Source: Dehalococcoidia bacterium (GTDB taxonomy: Bacteria; Chloroflexota; Dehalococcoidia; GIF9; UBA5629). From it: DNA of 34,011 nucleotides. The DNA is taken from positions 1-34,011 of the forward strand of contig JAQUQM010000011.1 of NCBI GenBank assembly GCA_028716085.1. Direction: 5' to 3'. Position numbers and translations under genes: made by a program. Positions 27,203 to 33,405 of this stretch are shown piece after piece (within the stretch, counting starts at the first letter, position 1; every line of letters begins with the position of its first letter). The notes under the pieces are model-generated. The model was not told where the DNA came from. It ran no database searches and saw only the letters and a program-made list of their open reading frames with translations.

Positions 27203-27648
27203 GTTCAGCTAAAAAGGAGACGACCATAGTAGCTTTCTGCTGCATCTACTGCGCTTATGCAGCCGCCGATCTGGCCGGCTCTATGCGATTGCAGTATCCT
27301 TCCAACATTCGGATACTGAGGACACCATGTACGGGCAGGCTGGAAGTAGAATACTTCATGAAGGCATTTGAAGACGGCGCAGATGGCGTGATAGTGGCAG
27401 GATGCGAGGAAGGCAGTTGCCATTTTAAAGAGGGCAATCTTGTAGCTAAACGGCGTGTAAATTACGCGAAAAAATTACTGGCGGAGGCCGGGCTGGAAAG
27501 CGATAGACTAAGGATGGTGAATGTCAGCGCTGCCAGCGCACGCAAACTGGTTGATTATTTAAAAGAGATGGCCGCCACAATTGAAAAACTTGGGCCAAGT
27601 CCATTGCACACGGTCAAACAATTAGCCCGACAGGAGAGTAAGTCATGA
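27199..27648 (+). CDS. mvhD: MvhD-family [2Fe-2S] electron transfer protein (copy 2)
   Basis: This 149-residue copy keeps the full family cysteine pattern: Cys15-x2-Cys18, Cys44 in TPCTGRLE, Cys69 and Cys74 in GCEEGSC, then FKEGN. It overlaps both neighbours by ATGA (hdrA before, metV after), which makes it the likely partner of the HdrA fusion. In known complexes MvhD forms the electron entry bridge to HdrA. Together with copy 1 at 14242, the operon carries two diverged MvhD proteins, each beside a MetF/MetV gene. Confidence 0.9.
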   Translation: MSSAKKETTIVAFCCIYCAYAAADLAGSMRLQYPSNIRILRTPCTGRLEVEYFMKAFEDGADGVIVAGCEEGSCHFKEGNLVAKRRVNYAKKLLAEAGLESDRLRMVNVSAASARKLVDYLKEMAATIEKLGPSPLHTVKQLARQESKS

Positions 27649-28313
27649 TTGTAGCAGAAAGAAAAACCATTCCTGAACTGATAGATATTTTGCAGGGGCA
27701 CAAAAATGTCCTTGTGCTCGGTTGTGGAACGTGTGTCACGGTTTGCCTGGCAGGCGGTGAACGTGAAGTAAGTATCATTGCATCGGCACTGCGCATAGCT
27801 TCACGTACACAGAACCTGGACTTCAAGGTCAGCGAGTTGACGATTGAAAGGCAGTGCGACAATATCTTCATTGAACAGGCGGCCGAAGCCATAGATAAGA
27901 GCGATGCCGTACTATCGCTGGGCTGTGGCGCCGGTGTGCAGGCTATTGCCGAGCGTTACCCCCGCAAGCCTGTATATGCCGGGTTAAATACCAAGTTCCT
28001 GGGTATCCTGGAGGAAAGGGGCATCTGGACGGAGAAGTGTGCTGCCTGCGGCGCCTGCGTGTTACATGAATATGGTGGTATCTGCCCGGTGACACGCTGT
28101 GCAAAGCATATGTTGAATGGTCCGTGCGGAGGATCAAAGGAAGACAGGTGTGAAGTGAATCCTGATCGTCCTTGTGCCTGGCAACTAATATATCAACGTC
28201 TGAAGTCTATCGGACAATTGCAGAAACTGGAGCAGGTTACGATGCCGAAAAATTGGGGGCCGAGTCTTAGTGGAGGACCTCGCACTATTATACGGGATGA
28301 TCACAGGATTTGA
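27645..28313 (+). CDS. metV: MetV, Fe-S partner of methylenetetrahydrofolate reductase
   Basis: The 222-residue protein has the methylene-THF reductase C-terminal (MetV) cysteine signature: Cys27/30/34 near the start, Cys71 and Cys94. A dense block follows: C132-AA-C135-GA-C138, GGICPVTRC (144-152), LNGPCGGS (157-164), Cys169 and Cys177. In Moorella and other acetogens MetV binds Fe-S clusters and hands electrons to MetF. It ends the operon, 13 kb from metF, which is unusual since metV and metF are normally adjacent. ATGA overlap with mvhD-2. No terminator is seen in the 112 bases before nrpR, so read-through is possible. Confidence 0.88.
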   Translation: MIVAERKTIPELIDILQGHKNVLVLGCGTCVTVCLAGGEREVSIIASALRIASRTQNLDFKVSELTIERQCDNIFIEQAAEAIDKSDAVLSLGCGAGVQAIAERYPRKPVYAGLNTKFLGILEERGIWTEKCAACGACVLHEYGGICPVTRCAKHMLNGPCGGSKEDRCEVNPDRPCAWQLIYQRLKSIGQLQKLEQVTMPKNWGPSLSGGPRTIIRDDHRI

Positions 28314-28425
28314 TTCTGCAAAATTATATGTGAATACGATGGAAATTATTATTTGTAGATAAAGAATTACTAAATGTACTGAGCTAGTGCTTATTAAGTG
28401 AGATGAGCTCTCAGCGGAGGTTCAT

Positions 28426-29427
28426 ATGATTGGACAGGAAACACGCGATGTAGAAAGAAAGATTACGGCGATTCTCAGGATACTCAGCGAGTCCAGGCAA
28501 CCGGTGGGTGGCCGGAGCATATCGCTCATGCTGGAGGAACAGGGAATCCACCTTGGCGAGCGGGCTGTCCGCTACCACCTCAAGATCATGGATGAACGGG
28601 GATTAACACGCTTGGCAGGGCCCAAAGACGGCCGCACTATCACGCTTGCAGGCCAGGACGAACTGCGCAATTCTCTGGTAACTGATAAACTCGGCTTCGT
28701 CAGCACTAGAATCGAGTGCCTGGCCTACCAGACCAATTTCGGCCTGCGCTCGGCTAACGGCAAAGTACCTGTAGATATCACCCTGTTTAACCGCGATGAC
28801 TTAATCCGTGCATTAAAAATCATGTCAGACGTATTCGCGGCCGGCTTTTGTTCCTCTGAACTGGTCGCTCTGGGTGGAGAAGGCGCCAGCCTGGGACAGA
28901 CTATAATTCCATCGGGTAAAGTGGGCTTCGCCACAGTATGCAGCGTAGCTATCAACGGCTGTCTGCTTAAAGCCGGCATTCCGGCACACGCACGCTTCGG
29001 TGGTCTCATGCAGGTGAGGAACAGGCAGCCTTACCGTTTTGTGGATCTCATTGAGTTCTCCGGCTCGACCATTGATCCTTCCAATATTTTTATCACCGGA
29101 CGTATGACAGAGGTTAAAAATGCCGCCTCCGTCGGAGAGGGGAAGGTACTGGCTGGCTACCAGGAGATACCTATGCTATCCCTGGCCAGAGCCGAGGAAC
29201 TGTTGCACAGGCTGAATAATCATGGACTAATGTGCCCCGCCATGCTCGCGCGTTCCGGAGAGGCGGTTTGCGAGATACCCCGTAATCCGGATAAGGTAGG
29301 ACTGATTACTCTCAGCGGCCTTAATCCGGCGGCTGCTGCTGCAGAAGCCGGTATCAAGATTTCAAACATGGCTATGTGCGGCATGATGGAAATAACAAAA
29401 CTGCGCCCGTTCCGGGAACTTCTCTGA
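28426..29427 (+). CDS. nrpR: NrpR-family transcriptional repressor of nitrogen genes
   Basis: The 333-residue protein has a winged-helix N-terminus (about 8-80, with ERAVRYHLKIMDERGLT at 45-61) and one NrpR regulatory domain (about 88-325). In methanogens NrpR represses glnA, nif and amt-type operons and is released by 2-oxoglutarate. Archaeal forms often carry two regulatory domains or act as two proteins; a single domain is present here. GGAGG lies 7 bases before the ATG. Its place between the glutamate synthase operon and amtB-glnK-glnA supports a role in nitrogen control. The GGAA-N6-TTCC operator of methanococci was not found near these genes, so its target sequence here is open. Confidence 0.88.
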   Translation: MIGQETRDVERKITAILRILSESRQPVGGRSISLMLEEQGIHLGERAVRYHLKIMDERGLTRLAGPKDGRTITLAGQDELRNSLVTDKLGFVSTRIECLAYQTNFGLRSANGKVPVDITLFNRDDLIRALKIMSDVFAAGFCSSELVALGGEGASLGQTIIPSGKVGFATVCSVAINGCLLKAGIPAHARFGGLMQVRNRQPYRFVDLIEFSGSTIDPSNIFITGRMTEVKNAASVGEGKVLAGYQEIPMLSLARAEELLHRLNNHGLMCPAMLARSGEAVCEIPRNPDKVGLITLSGLNPAAAAAEAGIKISNMAMCGMMEITKLRPFRELL

Positions 29428-29432
29428 CGGAT

Positions 29433-30128
29433 ATGTATTCGATGTATAACATCCTTATTGTAACCAACGAAATGGACCGCATGCGCGACGTGATAACCGG
29501 CTTAAGCCGACAGGGTTATTCCTGTACCGCCTGCGCCTATGCCGACGACGTTATTACGCAGGATGTGCGCCAGTACTTTAACCTGGTGCTTATAGATATA
29601 TCATCGGTATCGCAGCACGGCGATTCTGCCTGGCGCTGGTTCAGACGTATTAAACTGCGCCGGCCGTTGCCCATCATCGCCCTGGTCTCAACTTCTACCT
29701 TGCAGGTAATAATGGCAGAAACCGGAATCGACGATTTCATTCTTAAGCCCTGGAACATGGATGAGCTCAGTTCGCGCATAACACGGCTGCTTAACCGTGC
29801 TGATACAACTGAAGAAGGCAAGATAATCAAAGCCAGCGACCTGATAATTGACCCGGTTAAATGTGAGGTACACCTGGGAGGCAGGCTGTTGGTGCTCACC
29901 TTTAAAGAATATGAGATGTTAAAATTGCTGGCAACCAACCCAGGCCGGGTCTTTACCCGTGAGGCGCTCCTGAACGAGGTCTGGGGCTATGATTATTTCG
30001 GCGGTGACCGCACCGTGGACGTACATATCCGCAGACTTCGCAGTAAGATCGAGGATTCCGTACATTCCTTTATTGAAACAGTAAGGAACATAGGCTACAA
30101 GTTTAAGGATATGCCCCCTGCCGCTTAA
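29433..30128 (+). CDS. Atypical OmpR/PhoB-family response regulator (GlnR-like candidate)
   Basis: With ATG 29433 as the start (5 bases after the nrpR stop), the protein has 231 residues: a receiver (about 4-122) and a winged-helix DNA-binding domain (about 132-226). Phospho-acceptor position Asp55 (LVLIDIS) and Lys105 (ILKPW) remain. The acidic pair that binds Mg is replaced by Thr11-Asn12 in ILIVTNE (normally VDDE), so ordinary phosphorylation is unlikely. No histidine kinase gene is adjacent. Actinobacterial GlnR, an orphan OmpR-type regulator of amtB and glnA, shows the same kind of degenerate pocket. Its position before amtB, and the 11-bp-spaced sites at 30135, fit a GlnR-like role. That role is inferred. 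ATG 29442 is an alternative start; a GTG at 29376 lies inside nrpR. Confidence 0.82.
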   Translation: MYSMYNILIVTNEMDRMRDVITGLSRQGYSCTACAYADDVITQDVRQYFNLVLIDISSVSQHGDSAWRWFRRIKLRRPLPIIALVSTSTLQVIMAETGIDDFILKPWNMDELSSRITRLLNRADTTEEGKIIKASDLIIDPVKCEVHLGGRLLVLTFKEYEMLKLLATNPGRVFTREALLNEVWGYDYFGGDRTVDVHIRRLRSKIEDSVHSFIETVRNIGYKFKDMPPAA

Positions 30129-30134
30129 CCTCCT

Positions 30135-30172
30135 GTAACAAAATCTTAACATCGCTGTAATAATACCGAAAC
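30135..30172 (+). promoter_or_regulatory. Four 11-bp-spaced half-sites upstream of amtB (GlnR/PhoB-like array)
   Basis: GTAAC (30135), TTAAC (30146), GTAAT (30157) and GAAAC (30168) are each separated by exactly 6 bases, so starts repeat every 11 bp. This resembles the actinobacterial GlnR site (gTnAc-n6-GaAAc, from memory) in a tandem a-b-a-b arrangement, and OmpR-family direct repeats in general. The array ends 8 bases before a -10-like TATAAA and replaces a -35 box, as expected for an activator-dependent promoter. Confidence 0.6.
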
Positions 30173-30180
30173 AGGCCTCC

Positions 30181-30186
30181 TATAAA
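30181..30186 (+). promoter_or_regulatory. Candidate -10 box of amtB-glnK
   Basis: TATAAA lies 8 bases after the last half-site of the array; a second TATAAA is at 30195-30200. No -35 consensus is visible at 16-18 bp from either, consistent with activation by a bound regulator. Confidence 0.45.
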
Positions 30187-30217
30187 CTAACCCCTATAAA
30201 CTTAAAGGAGGTGTCCC

Positions 30218-31441
30218 ATGAACTCGGGCGATACTGCATGGTTACTCACATCCACCGCGCTCGTGCTTCTCATGACGCCCGCCCTGGCCTTCTTTTACGG
30301 CGGCATGGTCAGAAGGAAGAATCTGCTCTCCACGATTATGATGAGCTTTGCCATACTCTGCATGGTTTCCATCCTCTGGATCATTTACGGTTATACAATG
30401 GCCTTCGGGCCGGATGTCAAAGGTTTGATCGGCAACTTTTCGTGGCTTGGACTGCTAGGAGTAGGACAGGACCCTTCAACCGTATATGCAACCACAGTTC
30501 CGCATCTGGCCTTCATGGCCTTTCAGGCTACTTTCGCCATTATCACGGTGGCTTTGTGGACGGGAGCGGTAGTCGAGCGTATTAAATTTGGTGCTCTGCT
30601 TGCTTTTGCCGCGCTCTGGTTTACCCTGGTCTATTGTCCTGTTGCACACTGGGTATGGGGCAGTGGAGGCTGGCTTGCACAGTTGGGTGCACTGGATTTC
30701 GCTGGTGGTACTGTGGTTCACGTTAATGCCGGTATTTCGGCGCTGGCGCTAGCACTCGTACTCGGACCCCGCAGGGGATTCAAGGAGGGCGAGACTATGG
30801 AACCCAACAATATACCTTATGTTGTCCTGGGCGCCGCTCTGCTCTGGTTCGGCTGGTTTGGATTTAATGCAGGCAGTGCTCTGACAGCAGGCCGTCTCGC
30901 AGCCAATGCATTTGTCACCACAAATACGGCCGCGGCTTCAGCTGGGTTTACCTGGATGCTACTCGGCTGGATTCATCGCAGGCCTTCAGTTGTGGGCGCT
31001 GCCACGGGCGCTGTCGTCGGACTGGTGGCTATTACCCCGGCCGCCGGTTTTGTTCAGCCCTGGGCCGCTATCCCCATCGGGGCGATCGGCTCTGTAATCT
31101 CTTATTACGTAATGGTATGGAGGGCTAAGGCAAATAAAGTTGACGAATCACTGGACGTATTCGCCTGCCACGGGATGGGCGGCACCTGGGGTGCGCTGGC
31201 CACCGGTATCTTTGCTACTACCGCCGTCAACACCGGGGGGTCGGGACTCATCGACGGGAACTGGAAACAGGTACTTATCCAGGTTGTGGCAATCGCAGCC
31301 ACTATGGTTTTCGCTTTTGGAGTATCCTGGCTGCTGGCTAAGGCGCTCAAGGCAACCATGGGACTACGCGTGAAGGACGAGGAAGAAGCGGTGGGTCTGG
31401 ACATATCACAGCACGGTGAAAATGCTTATGGAGGTGTTTAA
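30218..31441 (+). CDS. amtB: Ammonium transporter AmtB
   Basis: The 407-residue membrane protein has about 11 hydrophobic helices and no separate signal peptide; the chain starts directly with helix 1 (AWLLTSTALVLLMTPALAFF). The conduction-pore twin histidines are His168 (GGTVVHVNAG) and His318 (ACHGMGGTWG), both kept. FFYGGMVRRKN (25-35) is a family signature. It imports ammonium at low supply and is closed by a PII protein. AAAGGAGG stands just before the ATG. Its stop overlaps the glnK start by one base (TAATG), the usual amtB-glnK pairing. Length is normal. Confidence 0.95.
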   Translation: MNSGDTAWLLTSTALVLLMTPALAFFYGGMVRRKNLLSTIMMSFAILCMVSILWIIYGYTMAFGPDVKGLIGNFSWLGLLGVGQDPSTVYATTVPHLAFMAFQATFAIITVALWTGAVVERIKFGALLAFAALWFTLVYCPVAHWVWGSGGWLAQLGALDFAGGTVVHVNAGISALALALVLGPRRGFKEGETMEPNNIPYVVLGAALLWFGWFGFNAGSALTAGRLAANAFVTTNTAAASAGFTWMLLGWIHRRPSVVGAATGAVVGLVAITPAAGFVQPWAAIPIGAIGSVISYYVMVWRAKANKVDESLDVFACHGMGGTWGALATGIFATTAVNTGGSGLIDGNWKQVLIQVVAIAATMVFAFGVSWLLAKALKATMGLRVKDEEEAVGLDISQHGENAYGGV

Positions 31442-31791
31442 TGCTTAAGAAAATCGAAGCCATCATCAGGCCGGAAAAATTGGACGCCGTTAAGGACGCC
31501 CTGGAGGCCAGTGGAATACTGGGAATGACTGTCACCAATGTCAACGGACGCGGCAGGCAGAAAGGCATTGCGCTGCAATGGCGCGCTGGCGAATACCGCG
31601 TCGATTTCCTTCCCAAGATAAAACTTGAACTGGTTGTCGCCGGAGAGGAATGCCAGGCAGCAATTAACACCATCTGCACTGCAGCCAAAACCGGCAGGGA
31701 AGGCGATGGGATGATCTTTGTCCTGCCGGTGGAAAATGCCATACGTGTGCGCACCAGCGATTGTGGTGAAGAGTGCTTTTCCCGGCAGTGA
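31441..31791 (+). CDS. glnK: Nitrogen regulatory protein PII (GlnK/GlnB)
   Basis: The 116-residue PII protein senses ATP/ADP and 2-oxoglutarate and blocks AmtB when nitrogen is ample. The T-loop is complete: GRGRQKG (36-42), then AGEYRVDFLPK, with Tyr52 matching the uridylylated Tyr51 of E. coli. TGREGDGMIFVLPV matches the C-terminal PII signature. Coupling to amtB through TAATG, with a GGAGGTG inside the amtB end, supports the name glnK over glnB. The C-terminal tail (SDCGEECFSRQ) has two cysteines, which is uncommon. No uridylyltransferase gene is in the window. Confidence 0.93.
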   Translation: MLKKIEAIIRPEKLDAVKDALEASGILGMTVTNVNGRGRQKGIALQWRAGEYRVDFLPKIKLELVVAGEECQAAINTICTAAKTGREGDGMIFVLPVENAIRVRTSDCGEECFSRQ

Positions 31792-31828
31792 ATAACAGTT
31801 TTCAGCGGGGGCATAAGGAGATTTTAGC

Positions 31829-31860
31829 CACAATTTTTACATAACTGCACAATTTTTATA
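31829..31860 (+). repeat. Two direct repeats CACAATTTTTA 19 bp apart upstream of glnA
   Basis: CACAATTTTTACA (31829-31841) and CACAATTTTTATA (31848-31860) match at 12 of 13 positions, with a partial third copy, GCAATTTA, at 31871. The repeats sit about 45-75 bases upstream of the candidate glnA -10 box. They could be activator or repressor sites, or an AT-rich upstream element. Confidence 0.5.
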
Positions 31861-31875
31861 CAAATCCGGTGCAAT

Positions 31876-31907
31876 TTAATATGTTTGTAACATTTCACCC
31901 TTATACT
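31876..31907 (+). promoter_or_regulatory. GlnR-like half-site pair and -10 box of glnA
   Basis: TTAAT (31876) and GTAAC (31887) start exactly 11 bases apart and match the half-sites upstream of amtB. GTAAC is followed after 10 bases by TATACT (31902-31907, five of six -10 matches). No -35 box is seen. The geometry suits an OmpR-family activator bound at the -35 position. Confidence 0.45.
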
Positions 31908-31931
31908 GAATTAAAAAAGCAGGAGGATAAC

Positions 31932-33272
31932 ATGGCAACAAAAGACCGTGCAGAAGCCGTTGAATACGTGCTCAAAATGTCAAAGGAGCACGACATTAAG
32001 TTTATTAACCTGTGGTTTACAGATATACTCGGTTTTCTCAAGAGTTTCTCCATAACCATCGAAGAGCTGGAAAGAGCTCTGGAAGAAGGCATGGGATTCG
32101 ACGGCTCATCCATCGAGGGCTACGCGCGCATCGATGAGAGCGACATGATCGCCCTCCCCGACCCGGATACCTTCCAGTTGCTTCCCTGGAGACCCAAGGA
32201 GCAGGCGGTCGCCCGTATGTTTTGTGATATTCAGATGCCGGGCGGACAGCCTTTCGAAGGCGATCCCAGATACATCCTCAAGAAAAATCTGAAACTCGCC
32301 GCTGACATGGGTTACACTTACTATGTCGGACCCGAGCTGGAGTATTTCTACTTCAAGAACAACCAGGGCACTGAGATTCTTGATTCCGGCGGCTACTTCG
32401 ACCTGGTGCCGCTGGATATGGCAGTAGACCTGAGGAGACAAACCGTCCTGGCCCTGGAGGAAATGGGTATCGGGGTGGAATATTCGCATCACGAGGTAGC
32501 ATCCAGCCAGCATGAAATCGATATGAGATACACCGATGCCCTCACCATGGCTGACAATGTGATGACATACAGGCTGGTGGTGAAACAGGTAGCCATGGAA
32601 AACGGCGTTTACGCCACTTTCATGCCCAAGCCGATCTTCGGGGAAAACGGCAGCGGCATGCACGTGCACCAGTCACTGTTCAAGGGCGAGAGAAACGCCT
32701 TTTTCGATAAAAACGACCCCTTCCATCTCTCCAAAGTCGCCCGCAGCTACATCGCCGGGCTGCTCAAACATGCTCCGGAGATAACATCGGTCACCAGCCA
32801 GTGGGTAAACTCGTATAAACGCCTGGTGCCGGGCTATGAGGCCCCCGTATATCTTTCCTGGGCAAGGCGCAACCGGGCCGACCTGATCAGGGTCCCCGAA
32901 TATAAGCCGGGCCGTGAGATGGCCACGCGTATCGAGTACCGTTCGCCCGATCCCGCCTGCAACCCTTACCTGGTGTTCAGCGTGATGCTGGCCGCCGGCC
33001 TGGACGGCATTGAAAAGGGACTGGAGCCGCCTGTGCCCGTTGAAGAGAACGTCTACGAGTTCACGGAGGAACAGAGAAGGCGGAGGGGTATCAAGACCTT
33101 GCCTTCAAGCCTTTTTGAAGCTATTGCTCTGACGGAAAAAAGCGCCCTGGTCAAAAATGCGCTGGGCGACCACCTGTTCAACGCTTTCATTAAGAACAAG
33201 AAAGTGGAGTACGACCAGTACAGGATACAGGTCACCGAGTATGAGATCAAAAAATACCTGCCTGTGCTGTAA
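31932..33272 (+). CDS. glnA: Glutamine synthetase type I (GSI-alpha)
   Basis: The 446-residue enzyme makes glutamine from glutamate, ammonia and ATP. ATG 31932 is chosen because AGGAGG lies 5 bases upstream; an in-frame GTG at 31869 lies inside the promoter region. Metal and substrate ligands are present: Glu135/Glu137 in GPELEYFYF, Glu188 and Glu195 in HHEVASSQHE, and His244 in SGMHVHQSLF. RIEYRSPD lies near the C-terminal third. The length and the Arg66 in EGYARIDESDM match the GSI-alpha group, whose Bacillus member uses the equivalent Arg62 for feedback inhibition. The adenylylation segment of the longer GSI-beta enzymes is not seen. It belongs functionally with amtB-glnK but has its own promoter region. 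Confidence 0.96.
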   Translation: MATKDRAEAVEYVLKMSKEHDIKFINLWFTDILGFLKSFSITIEELERALEEGMGFDGSSIEGYARIDESDMIALPDPDTFQLLPWRPKEQAVARMFCDIQMPGGQPFEGDPRYILKKNLKLAADMGYTYYVGPELEYFYFKNNQGTEILDSGGYFDLVPLDMAVDLRRQTVLALEEMGIGVEYSHHEVASSQHEIDMRYTDALTMADNVMTYRLVVKQVAMENGVYATFMPKPIFGENGSGMHVHQSLFKGERNAFFDKNDPFHLSKVARSYIAGLLKHAPEITSVTSQWVNSYKRLVPGYEAPVYLSWARRNRADLIRVPEYKPGREMATRIEYRSPDPACNPYLVFSVMLAAGLDGIEKGLEPPVPVEENVYEFTEEQRRRRGIKTLPSSLFEAIALTEKSALVKNALGDHLFNAFIKNKKVEYDQYRIQVTEYEIKKYLPVL

Positions 33273-33306
33273 AGAGAATCAGGTTTTCTAGCACATTTAC
33301 TATGAT

Positions 33307-33322
33307 TGCACCGTTTGGTGCA
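33307..33322. promoter_or_regulatory. Inverted repeat upstream of carA
   Basis: TGCACC and GGTGCA form a perfect 6-bp inverted repeat with a 4-base centre (GTTT). It directly follows a -10-like TATGAT (33301-33306), so it would sit at the transcription start of carA as an operator. Alternatively it is a short hairpin ending glnA, but no T-run follows. Confidence 0.35.
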
Positions 33323-33405
33323 TGAGAAAGCGCGAATGAATACATGACCGGGAATAAATGTAATCGTGAAAGTCACATAATTAAAAACAAGAGCTTGTAG
33401 AAAAA

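Noticed and set aside
29376-29432. GTG start of the response regulator inside nrpR
   Set aside because: The extra residues do not belong to a receiver fold, which begins with YNILIV just after ATG 29433.
31869-31931. Earlier GTG start for glnA
   Set aside because: It lies within the promoter and repeat region, adds 21 residues unlike glutamine synthetase, and lacks the AGGAGG found before ATG 31932.
12375-33405. Methanococcal NrpR operator GGAA-N6-TTCC upstream of hisH, nrpR, amtB, glnA or carA
   Set aside because: Reading these upstream regions by eye gave no match; a genome-wide motif scan would be needed to exclude variants.
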